NCBI GenBank assembly: GCA_029783825.1
Contig: JAREIK010011483.1
Location: 62,001 to 126,000 of the forward strand
Direction: 5' to 3'
Source of the DNA: Sapria himalayana
Lineage: Eukaryota > Streptophyta > Magnoliopsida > Malpighiales > Rafflesiaceae
DNA: 64,000 bases
Part shown: positions 43,361-53,970 of the stretch, in pieces
Numbering within the stretch: the stretch's first letter is position 1
How the letters are laid out: each line of letters starts with the position of its first letter
Translations under genes and position numbers: made by a program
Notes under the pieces: model-generated
Told to the model about the DNA's origin: nothing
The model's input: only the letters and a program-made list of their open reading frames with translations
Database searches by the model: none

Positions 43361-44020
43361 AATAAGATATATATTAAATAAAATTTATTTGCAAAACCTA
43401 AAATTATTCAAAATCAAAGTAAATATACTAATAAGAAAGATATTAAATAAAACTATTATTAATAAGTTAAAATATACAGGTTTAAAAGATTATATATTTA
43501 GGAGTTTTGGGATTTAAGAATTTAGTCATTTAAGTGTTTAGGCATTTAGTAGTTTATAGGTTTCATTTAAAAAATAAAATAAAAAAAAAATTATTTTTGT
43601 GATTTTATCTCATTTTTAAAGATGATAACCTTTAAAAATATAATAATTTTTAAATTATTTTCAAATGTAAATATAATATTTAGTTATAATAATCATTATA
43701 TTTATATATCATATAAATTCAATATAACAAATTTTATTTATAAATATTCTAATAATGATCAAAAAATAAATTAATAATCTATTATTAATAAGATATATAT
43801 TAAATAAAATTTATTTACAAAACATAAAATTATTCAAAATCAAAGTAAAATATACTAATAAGAAAGATATTAAATAAAACTATTATTAATAAGTTAAAAT
43901 ATATAGGTTTAAAAGATTATATATTTAAGAGTTTTGGGATTTAAGAATTAAGTGATTTAAGTGTTTAGGCATTTAGTAGTTTATAGGTTTTATTTAAAAA
44001 ATAAAATAACAAAAAAATTT
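43361..44020 (-). repeat. Tandem duplication of a shortened (~426 bp) monomer
   Basis: The segment starting AATAAGATATATATTAAATA at 43,361 recurs at 43,787, an offset of 426 bp. Both copies carry the same internal deletion (AAAGTAAA(A)TATACTAATAAGAAAGATA joined to AAATAAAACTATTATTAATAAGTTAAAATATA) and then the same heptamer box (TTTAGGAGTTTTGGGATTTA and its near copy). A shared private deletion shows that the short monomer arose once and was then duplicated next to itself, probably by unequal exchange. The copies differ at only a few positions by eye, so this is among the younger events in the array. Confidence 0.82.
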
Positions 44021-44560
44021 TATTTGTTATTTGTTCTCATTTTTGAAGGATATAACCTTTGGAACTAAAACAATTTTTAAATTTTTTGAAATGTGAATAC
44101 TATATTTAATTATGATAATCTTAATAATTATATATCATGTAAATTCAAAATAAACAATTATATTCATATATATTATAATAATGATCATACAAAAGATTAA
44201 TAAACAATTATTAATAAGATAAATATTGTTTAAAATATATTTACAAAACATAAAATGATTCAAAATCAAAGTGAAATAATTTAATAATTATTAATTTTAA
44301 ATTTTTAAATTTTTTTATACATTTATAAGCATATATATTTTTTGATGAAAAATAAATTGTTTAAATTATATTTGTCTAACTATTAATTTTTATTCTAATT
44401 TATATTTCTATAAAAATAAACTAATAAATAATAAAAATGTATATATAAAATTATAATGAATACTAATAAAAATGAGATTTATGATTTATTATTTCGGGTA
44501 TACCTATTTAATGGTTTAAGTTTATGGTGGTTTTGAGCTTAATGACTTTATTGAATTATA

Positions 44561-46998
44561 TGTTTACAAATTTATGTGTTTATAGGTTTTATTTAATCAA
44601 TGAAATAACAAAAATTTTATTTTTATGAATTTTCGTGAATTTCAAAGGTTATAACCTTTGAAAAAATAATAATTTTTTAATAGTTTTAAAATTTGAATAC
44701 AATACTTAGTTATAATTATCTTAATAATTATATATGATGTAAATTCATTATAAAAAATTTTATTAATATATAATATTTTTATGATCAAAAAATAAATTAA
44801 TAAACTATTATTAATAAGATAGATATTAATTAAAATATATTTGCAGAACCCAATATAATTCAAAATTAAAGTAAATATATTACTAAATAAAATTTTAAAT
44901 TTTGGAAATTTTGTTTATTTTTATAAGTTTATATTTTTTTTCATAAAAAATAATTTATTTAAATTATATATGTCTCACTCAATATTTATTTTGTAATAAA
45001 TATTTCTATAAAAATAAACTAAAAATTAATTAAAATGAATATTTAAAATTATAATGAATACAAATAAAAATGAGATTTATTATTTATTATTTAGGTTATA
45101 TAGGTTTAATGGTTTAAGTATTTAGGGGGTTTTAGGGTTTAGGAGTCTAGAGATTTAAATGTTTAGGCATTTAGTGGTTTATAAGTTTAATTTAAATAAT
45201 AAAATAATAAAAAAATTATTTTTGTGATTTTTATAATTTTTGAAGTTTATAACATTTGAAAATATAATAATTTTTAAATTTTTTTCAAATGTAAATATAA
45301 TATTTAGTTATAATAATCTTATTAATTATAAGACATTTAAATTCAATATAAGTAATTTCTTTGTTGGATATTATAAAATTGATCAAATAATAAATTAATA
45401 AACTTTTCTTAATAAGATTGATAGCAATTAAAATATAATTGCAAAACCTATACATAATGATTCAAAATTATAGTAAAATATATTACTAAATAATAATTTT
45501 TTGTTTTTAAATTTTTACTTCCTTTTATATTCTTATATTTTTTTTTGATTATAAATAAATTATTAAAATTATAGTTGTCTAGCTCATTATTTATTTTGTA
45601 ATTAATATTTCTATAAACAATAAACTAATAAATAATTAAAATGAATATTTAAAATTGTAATGAATACGAATTAAATTGAGATTTATGTTTTATTACATGT
45701 GGTATGGCAGTTTAATGGTTTGATTATTTAGGATTTTGTCGTTTAGGAGTTTATCAATTTATGTTTTTAGGGATTTAGTGGTTTATAGGTTAATTTATAT
45801 AATAAAATTTTAAAAAAAATTTTGATTTTTTCTGATTTTCATAGGTTATAACCTTTAAAAATAAAATAATTTTTAAAATTTTTTGAAATGTGAATACTAT
45901 GTATAATTATATTAATTTTACTAAGTATATATCATATAAATTAAATATAAATAATTTTAATGATAGATAATATAATAATGATAAAAAATTAAATTAATAT
46001 ACTATTATTAATAATATAAATATTAATAAAATATATTTACATAACACAAAATGATTCAAAATCAAATCAAAATATATTACTAAAAAATAATATTTAATTT
46101 TGATAATTTTCCTTCTTTTTATAAGCTTATTTTTTTTATTAAAATAAATTATTTAAATAATATTTGTCTCACTCGAAATTCATTTTATAATTAATTTTTT
46201 TAAAAAATTAAACTATAAATAATTAAAATTAATTTTTAAAATTATTATAAATAGAAATAAAAATGAGATTAATTATTTATTAAGTAGTATATAGCTGTTA
46301 AAAGGATTATGTATTTAGGGGTTTCGAGATTTATGAGCTTACCGATTTAAGTAAGTAAGCATTTAATGATCTATAGGTTTTATTTAAAAAATGAAATTAC
46401 AAAAAATTAATTTTTTTTTTCTTTCACATTTTCAAAGGTTATAACCTTTGAAAATATAATAATTTTAATATTTTTTTCGAAAGTGAATATAATATTTAGT
46501 CATAATAATCATTATATTTATATATCATATAAATTCAATATAAATATTTTTATTGATAAATATTCCAATAATGATGAAAAAATAAAATAATAATCTATTA
46601 TTAATAAGATAGATACCAATTAAAAAATATTTACAAAACATAAAATGATTCAGAAGCAAAGCAAAATATATTACTATATAATAATTTTTTGTTTTGAAAT
46701 TTTTTTTTCTTTTAAAAAGTTTATCTATATTATTTTGATCAAAAATAATTTATATAAATTATATTTATGTAACTCATAATTTATTTTGTAATTAATATTT
46801 ATATAAAAATAAACAAATGAATAATTAAATTTGAATATTTAAAATTAAAATGAAAAAAAATGAGATTTATTCTTTATTATTTAGGATATACCGGTTTAAT
46901 TTAAATTAGATCTGTCTCACTAATAATTTATTTTGTAATTAATATTTCAATAAAAATAAACTGATAAATAATTAAAATAAAAATTAAAATTATTCTGA
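44561..46998 (-). repeat. AT-rich satellite array, reverse orientation, block 5
   Basis: Order B (44.57 kb), A (45.15), I (45.75), J (46.33) and the start of a long-form F (46.88), interrupted by module U copy 2. This is the same order, and the same insertion point, as 15.7-18.15 kb. The offset between matching points is about 28.85 kb. The palindromic core is perfect at about 44,643 and 46,435. Confidence 0.92.
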
Positions 46999-48117
46999 AT
47001 AATTAAAATAATTTATTTTGTTCCTATTTCAACTCAAGAATGATTGCTAAAGCTCTAACTAAAATAATAGGAGCTTTTACGTTATCTTTATTATGTCTCA
47101 TCATATTTGATGTTGAATCATTGGGCTATCAAAGGTAATTTGACTAATGTATGCTAACAGACTAAACCAAGGTTGTACCCCTATGTGTTGAAATAGTTAG
47201 TTGTTTAAGATGCTATTTATATTGATTATTGTAATTTCTTCTAAAATATCTCTCATGCACACACTCAAAGCAATTTTTTTTAAACATAGTTCACCTCTAA
47301 AAAAATAACCACCTTGCAGCCTATTAGTACAAACTACCCCTGGGGTGGTTTGAGCAGGGGAAGATGTATGGGCTCTCTTTTAATGAAGAATCAAAAAATT
47401 TATTTTATTGGCATGTCTAAGCCTTTTTTTATATCCTTGTGGATACGAAAAGTATCATATCTTTCATTTTATATTAAATGAGTTATGTATACAAGCTCAC
47501 AATATCCAAAAAGGTGTAAAAGAATCATATTCAAATATATAAAAGGTTTTAATCATTGCTCAAAATATTAGTCTTGCATATTGACACTTGAGGTCACAAA
47601 TCAAAAAAAAATGCCATAGTGATATTTCCAATCCCAAGAATTTTAGCTATAGAAAGTTATAAAGAGTAGTACTCGAGCTTTTACTATTTATAGGGTCATC
47701 ACTTCTGCTGTTGAAGAATGTCCAAAGTTACAATCATTCCTAGTGCAATGACATTGCAATATAAAGATAAAATGTACAAGCTATGGTCATATCCAATTCT
47801 ATAACCAAGTATTATAGTGATTAAATATGTATTCATTATCATTCTTAGTGCCATTACAATATGTTCAATAGGGAGACCTAAGGTATGGCATTTTCTCATC
47901 GATATGATTTTTTGTTCTAGAGAAAAAATATACAATCATGACCATTGCTAATGCTACAATAATCTAAAGCAAGAAATAGACTGAATCCATAACTCACCCC
48001 TTGAGTCATGATTTTGTGTTAAATATACAAAAAGAAAAATCTGTGACATTCCTAAAAGTTGAGAATTTCAATTTAAATTTAACACTTAGTCATTTGATTA
48101 TAAAACAGCAAAAAATG

Positions 48118-48194
48118 AGATTTAGGATTTAGGGTTTATGGACCAGGGATATAGTTTATGGTTTACGGTTTAGGATTTAAAGTTTAGGGTTTAT
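48118..48194 (+). repeat. Degenerate telomere-like (TTTAGGG) tract, copy 2
   Basis: Counterpart of 19,075-19,154 with the same word order (GATTTAGGATTTAGGGTTTA, GTTTACGGTTTAGGATT, GTTTAGGGTTTATG). The T tract at 48,195-48,214 and the reverse AATAAA at 48,228-48,233 follow, as in copy 1. Confidence 0.6.
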
Positions 48195-48697
48195 GTTTTT
48201 TTTTTGTTTTTTTTGGAAAATACACACTTTATTTATCATTTAGGCACCCAACTTACAAGAGACTAAAAATCTGACAAATTTAGGCCAGCCCACCAAATCA
48301 TATGCACCTTAATTATTCTATTCATAAAATACATAAAAAAACATAATGCATAATAATTCCAAGAGTACGAATAAAACTAAAATCACTTGGTATTCCCGGA
48401 CATGAGAGTTGGCATTGAGTCATTATGCGCACAACATCCTTTCCATCCGGATTTGTCCAAGCCTTTTGGAGGAACCTAAATGATGCACCATATTAAAACT
48501 ATGCAAATATAAGAATGTGCATGTGTGTGACATGTAGCATCAAGCGTTTGCCTATGTCATTGCTATGCAATGGAATACATGTAAAACTGAATACCCATAA
48601 ATCCACAAGTCCATATCTACGCCACTTTGTCAATTCATTCTCACTTCTGAATTCCACATTCTTTTGCTCCAATGATCCTCAAAGAAGTATCTCTTGG

Positions 48698-49231
48698 GTT
48701 AGAATTAGAGGTGTCAAACGGGCCGGGCCGGCCCGGCCCGGCACGAGGCACGGCACGGTTCGGCCGTGCCTGGGCCGGCCCGGCACGATAAAAAAACGTG
48801 CCCGGGCCCGTGCCGGGCCCGGCCGAACAAAGCACGTGCCGGGCCGTGCCTTGGCACGGCACATCGGCCCGCGTGCCTGAGTCGTGACTCGTGAGTCGCG
48901 ACTCACGAGTCACGAGTCACGAGTCACGACTCACGGTCACGACTCACTGAGTCGTGACTCGTGACCCAACCGGGCCCCGCCCCCGGTAAAAAGACCGCGG
49001 GTCGGGTCCAAACAGACCCGACCCGCCCCGCCCCGCCTGCCCTGCCTTGCCGTGCGCCCGTGCCCGAGCGGGCCGGCACGGCACGGCACGGCCTTGCCGT
49101 GCCCACGGGCCGTGCCATGCCCGAATTTTAAAAACCGTGCCGTGCCCGGCACGGCACGGCAGCACAGCTGGGCACGTGAAAAACGGGCCGTGCCGTGCTG
49201 GGCCGGCCCGTTTGACACCTCTAGTTAGAAT
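48698..49231. mobile_element. GC-rich non-autonomous hAT-type MITE with target-site duplication
   Basis: The element spans 48,706-49,223 (518 bp) and is bounded by a perfect 8-bp duplication GTTAGAAT (48,698-48,705 and 49,224-49,231). Its termini are inverted repeats: 21 bp match exactly, beginning TAGAGGTGTCAAACGGGCC on both strands. An 8-bp duplication and a TAG(A/G)GGTG-like end are features of the hAT superfamily. The interior is packed with GGCACGG/GGGCCGGCCC words, which resemble the dense subterminal motifs that hAT transposases bind. There is no transposase gene; the ORFs that overlap it on both strands (48,515-49,316) are by-products of GC-rich repeats lacking stops. The paralogous site in module copy 1 (19,707-19,714, GTTAGACT) is empty, which proves the borders. 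CpG sites are abundant and not visibly decayed, suggesting a young insertion. Confidence 0.93.
48879..48966. repeat. Cluster of inverted GAGTCACGA / TCGTGACTC motifs within the MITE
   Basis: About 88 bp made almost entirely of GAGTCGTGACTC, GTGAGTCGCGACTCAC and repeated CACGAGT units in both orientations, giving nested hairpins. It lies in the first half of the element, between two GGCACGG-rich zones. Its role is unknown; it could be an internal palindrome or a protein-binding cluster. Confidence 0.8.
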
Positions 49232-49998
49232 GTTTCCTCCTCGAGCTCCAAGATGTGGCTGTATGTTGCACCGACAAAATATCAAAAAATATGCATGCAT
49301 CGGTGTGCAATTGTGATGAGGTCCATCTCATAGTCTAATTATCTACGCGTACAACCAAGCTAGAATACAAGTAAAATTACATATTGTTATAAAGATGGCT
49401 CTTCTGCTCCCGGAAGTGTAGCATTGGCTAATGTGTATTTACAAAATGCATTAGTGGGCCCCACTTAGATATACTTATGGGTCCAGTTACCCTCATTGCA
49501 TGCTACATAGAGAACATACAAGATTGTGTGTGTGATTATGTCATGATCCGTCTCTACAAGTACATAGTGCTTACAAAGTCCAAAATACAAATAAGACTAC
49601 AAACATAAACTACAAGTTTGAATCTTTCGCTCCCGTATGGCTGGTCTGGACTCAATTGCTTACTGGCCCTACTTTGTGATTCTTCAGATTTTGCCGGCTC
49701 TTCAATTAATCATGGATTACCTGCTACTCCTATTGGGCGATGGTTGGGTGGACCTCTATGCTGCCTGATAGGGCTAGTGGGACCCACTCCAAGCTACTCC
49801 TGGGTTTACTCCCGTCCCCTTTGCTCGGTCTCGTCAGTTGTCTGAATGTTATCATCCCGGCTTTCTAGTGGAGCCCTCTACAAGATGGTGGCCGATACTT
49901 CTGGCTGCTTCCTGGACTTGCTGGCCCCTCTAAATGCTACACCAAAATGGACGAGAATATGTGCACGTGTGTACTGTGGTCCATCGCTATGTGTGTCT

Positions 49999-52900
49999 GG
50001 TTTAGTAGTTTAGTAATTTAATTATTTAGGTATTTTGTGGTTTATAGGTTTTATTTAAATAATTAAATAACAAAAAAATTATTTTTATGATTTTTTCTTA
50101 TTTTTACGGTTATAACCATTGAAAATATTATAATTTTTATTTTTTTTTCAAATGTTATTACAATATTTAATTATAATAATCATAAAAATTAAATATATTG
50201 TTAATTCAATATAAATAATTTTATTGATCGATATTATAATACTGATCATATAATAGATTAATAAACTATTATTAATAAGATAGAAATTAATTAAAAAATA
50301 TTTGCAAAACTTAAAACGATTCAAAATCAAATTAAAATATATTACTGAATAATAATTTTCTATTTTAAAATTTTAAATTCTTATTATAAGCTTATAAATT
50401 TTTTTGATGAAGATAAATTATTTAAATTATATTCGTCTCATTCATAATTTTATTTTATAATTGATATTTCTATAAAAATAAACTAATAAATAATTAAAAT
50501 AAATTTTAAAATTATAATGAATACAAATAAAAATGATATTTATGATTAATAATTTAGGGTATACCAGTTTAATGGTTTAAGTATTTAGGAGTTTGAGAGT
50601 TTAGTGATTTAAGTGTTTAGGACATTTAGTAATTTATATGTTTTATTTAAATAATGAAATAACAAAAAAAATTATTTTTCAAATTTTTTATCAATTATGA
50701 GGGTTATAACCTTTATAAATATAATAATTTTTAAATTTTTTTCAAATGTGAATACAATATTTAGTTATAATAAACTTAATAATTATATTTCATGTAAATT
50801 AAAAATAAACAATTTTATTGATAGATATTAATAAACTAAATATAAATTAAATATAATAATGATCAAAAAATAAATTAATAAATTATTATTTATTGATAGA
50901 TATTTATATATTATTTATAAAAACTTAAACCTTTAAAGATGGTTTAAATGTTTAAGTATTTAAGGGTTTTGGTGTTTAGGAGTTTAATGATTTATGCGTT
51001 TAGGCATTTAATAGTTTATAGGTTTTTTATAAACAATAAAATTAAAAAAAATTTATTTTTGTGATTTTCTCTCATTTTCAAAGATAAAAACCTTTAAAAA
51101 TATATTAATTTTTAAATTATTTTCAAATGTAAATATAATATTTAGTTATAATAATCTTTATAATTATATATCATGTAAATTCAATATAAACAATTTTATT
51201 GATAAATATTCTAATAATGATCAAAAAATAAATTAATAATCTATTATTAATATGATAGATATCAATTAAAATATAATTACAAAACCTGAAATGATTTAGA
51301 AGAAAAGCAAAATATATTACTATATAATAATTTTTTGTTTTTAAATTTTTTTTCTTTTAAAAAGTTTATCTATAATTTTTTGATGAAAAATAATTTATAT
51401 AAATTATTTGTCGAACTCAATTTATTTTGTAATTATTATTTATATATAAATAAACAAATAAATAATTAAAATGAATATTTATATTTATAATGAAAAAAAT
51501 TGAGATTTATTATTTATTATTTTGGGATACTATTTTAATTTAAATTAGATGTGTCTCACTAATAATTCATTTTGTAATTAATATTTCTATTAAAATAAAC
51601 TGATAAATAATTAATATAAAAATGTAAATTTATACTGTATAAAATTTATAATGAGATTTATGATTTATTATTACTATATACCAGTTTAATGGTTTAAGTA
51701 TTTATAGGTTTTTTTGCTTTTAGTGGTTTATTCATTTTATTAAAAAAAATAAAATATCAAAAAAAATTTTGTAATTTTTTCTCATTTTAATAGGTTATAA
51801 CCTTTGAAAATATAATAATATTTAAAATTTTTTGAAATGTGAATACAATACTTAGTTATAATAATATTAATAATAATATATCATATAAATTCAATAAACA
51901 ATTTTATTGATATATATTATAATAATGATCAAAATTAAATTTATAAACTATTGATATTAAGATAGATATTAATTAAAAAATAATTACAAAACCCAAATTG
52001 ATTCTAAATTATAGTAAAATATATTTATGGATAACAATTTTGAATTTTTAAATTTTTAATTCTTTTATAAGCATATATATTTTTAAATTATTTTTGTCGC
52101 ACTCATAATTTATTTTGTAATAAATATTTCTATAACAATAAACTAATAAATAATCAAAATGAATATTTAAAATTATAATAAATAGAATTAAAAATTAGAT
52201 TTATTAATTATTAAGTAGTATATAGCAGTTTAATGGTTTATGTTTTTTTGCATTGCAGGGTTTATGAGTTTACTGATTTAACTGTGTATGCATTTAGTGG
52301 TTTATAGGTGTTATTTAAAAAGAATATCAAAAAATTTATTTTTTTTATTTTTTGATATTTTCAAAGGTTATAACCTTTGAAATTATAATAATTTTTAATT
52401 TTTTTTCAAAATTGAATACTATATTTAGTTATAATAATCATTATATTTATATATCATATAAATTCAATATAAATATTTTTATCGGTAAATATTATAATAA
52501 TGATCAAAGAATAAATTAATAATGTATTATTAATAAGATAGATACCAATTTAAATATAATTACAAAACCTAAATGCTTTAGAAATAAATCAAAATATATT
52601 ACAATATAATATTTTTTTGTATTAAATTTTTTTTCTATTAAAAAGTTTTTATTTTTTTGATGAAAAATAATTATATAAATTATATTTGTCTAACTCAATT
52701 TATTATGTAATTAATAATTATATAAAAATAAACGAATAAATAATTAAGATGAATATTTTAAATTATAATGAAAAATATAATATTGAGATTTATTATTTAT
52801 TATTTAGGTTATTCCGGTTTAAATTGATTATCTATGTAGGGTTTTCAAGATTTAGTAGTTATTGATTTAAGTATTTAGGCATTTAGTAGTTTATATGATT

Positions 52901-53386
52901 TATTTAAACAATGAAATAACAAAAAAAATTATTTTTGTTATTTTTTCACATTTTCAAAGGTTATAACATTTGAAAATATAATAATTTTAAATTTTTTTTT
53001 AAATGTGAATAAAATTTTTAGTAATAATAATCATTATAAATATATATAATATAAACTAATTATAAATAATTTTATTGATAGATATGATATCAATTATCAA
53101 AAAATAAATTAATAAACTATTATTAAAATGATAGATATAAATTAAAATATAATTACAAAACCTAAAATGAATCAAAATCAAAGTAAAATTTATTAGTTAA
53201 TAATAATTTTCTGTTTTTAAATTTTTACTTCATTTTATAAGATTATATTTTTTTTATTAAAAGTAAATTATTAATATTATATTTGTCTAACTAATTATTT
53301 ATTTTGTAATTAATATTTATATAAAAAATAAACTAATAAATATTTAAAATTATAATGAATACAAATTAAAATGAGATTTAAGATTT
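49999..53386 (-). repeat. AT-rich satellite array, reverse orientation, block 6
   Basis: Follows module U copy 2 and matches block 2 (20,498-23,930) monomer by monomer: rearranged units at 50.0-51.0 kb including the fused unit marked ACCTTTAAAGATGGTTTAAA, then long F (51.54-51.7), G (52.25) and H (52.83), ending at the solo LTR. A recurrent minus-strand frame lies at 50,148-50,330 and is not a gene. The core palindrome is well preserved at about 52,362. Confidence 0.9.
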
Positions 53387-53391
53387 ATTAT

Positions 53392-53965
53392 TGTTGTATA
53401 TATAATTTATTTTTTGATAATCTATTTGTATAACCAAATATTTTTTCTTTTTTAATATTTTCATGTAAGTGCAGGAAAGGAAATATTAAGAGGCCAGGGA
53501 TGCAGCAGTAGCACAATGACAAAGGTCTCACTGACCAGACAGCTGGCCGAAATTGGAGCAGAGCTTGACCCGTCTCATGATCCGACCCGCTCCGGTTAAA
53601 TGAACTGAGAGAAATTTAATATAAAATGTTTTGTAATTTTATTTTTGGGTGGCTATTTTTGGACCCGTGGAACTATTCATCGTCTCTCTCTCTCTTCTCT
53701 CTATGTAATTTATCTCGACTATTCTGTGTGCTACATACTGTAAGACATTTCTCTAGCTTTAATTTGTAATGCATAAGAATTTTCTGGTGGATTTAGCTAG
53801 TTGTACTAAGCGACTAGCGAACCACATTATTTTCTGTATTTATTTCACATTTTTTGATTCTATCATGGATGGTTGATGAATTGTGATATATATATTGCTT
53901 GTTTTATGTTGTTTCTGTGTTTCTGTATCTCAATCTCACTACCGTGGAAGCACAATTTCCCAACA
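53392..53965. mobile_element. Solo LTR (copy 2), intact TG...CA ends
   Basis: A 574-bp block starting TGTTGTATA and ending CCCAACA, flanked by ATTAT at 53,387-53,391 and 53,966-53,970. The 5-bp inverted ends (TGTTG/CAACA) plus a 5-bp duplication are the standard signature of an LTR left by recombination between the two LTRs of a retrotransposon. It shares body and insertion site with the copy at 23,936-24,506, so it inserted once and was then copied with the array. I cannot assign it to Copia or Gypsy because no internal sequence remains. Confidence 0.78.
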
Positions 53966-53970
53966 ATTAT

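Larger units (their letters stand above)
29901..44560 (-). repeat. AT-rich satellite array, reverse orientation, block 4 (uninterrupted higher-order unit)
   Basis: No transposon interrupts this block. Order: B (29.96 kb), A (30.53), I (31.05), G (31.65), H (32.25), H (32.85), E (33.38), D (33.98), F (34.55), G (35.13), long F (35.7-35.87), G (36.43), a scrambled stretch (36.7-37.4), C (37.75), I (38.33), J (38.93), H-like (39.53), long F (40.1-40.25), G (40.85), H (41.45), E (41.93), D (42.52), C (43.1), two short C-like units (43.5, 43.93), B (44.55). The run A-I-G-H-H-E (30.5-33.4 kb) is the exact inverse of the run at 6.3-9.1 kb in the forward array. B-class monomers at both ends are 14.6 kb apart. 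No gene is seen. Confidence 0.9.
46999..49998. other. Non-satellite module U, copy 2 (fuller copy, interrupted by a MITE)
   Basis: Paralogue of 18,151-20,497. It retains about 190 bp at the left (TTCCTATTTCAACTCAAGAA to about 47,195) that copy 1 lacks, then runs parallel to copy 1 as far as the satellite boundary. The GC-rich element at 48,706-49,223 splits it. Without that element the module is about 2.47 kb. The right half shares with copy 1 a frame-like minus-strand stretch ending near 49,620 that contains an identically placed stop in both copies. It may therefore be a relic of a coding sequence that was already dead before duplication, but I do not recognise a family. ORFs at 47,699-47,935 (minus) and 49,618-49,845 (plus) have no support. 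Confidence 0.8.

Noticed and set aside
47699..47935. 78-residue minus-strand ORF in module U copy 2
   Set aside because: The corresponding stretch of copy 1 (about 18,660-18,890) does not keep an open frame of similar length, and no motif is recognisable.
48515..49316. Overlapping long ORFs on both strands rich in Ala, Arg, Gly and Pro
   Set aside because: They lie in and across the GC-rich MITE, overlap in several frames on both strands, and consist of translated GGCACGG/GGCCC repeats. GC-rich DNA lacks stop codons by chance. The empty site in the paralogous module shows that the region is a transposon insertion.
46999..49998. Module U as a Helitron (a CTGG followed by T near the right end, a TC near the left)
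   Set aside because: No convincing 3' hairpin precedes the CTGG, copy 1 does not keep it (GCTGTAGTAG), and no Rep/helicase sequence is present. The match is to very short words only.
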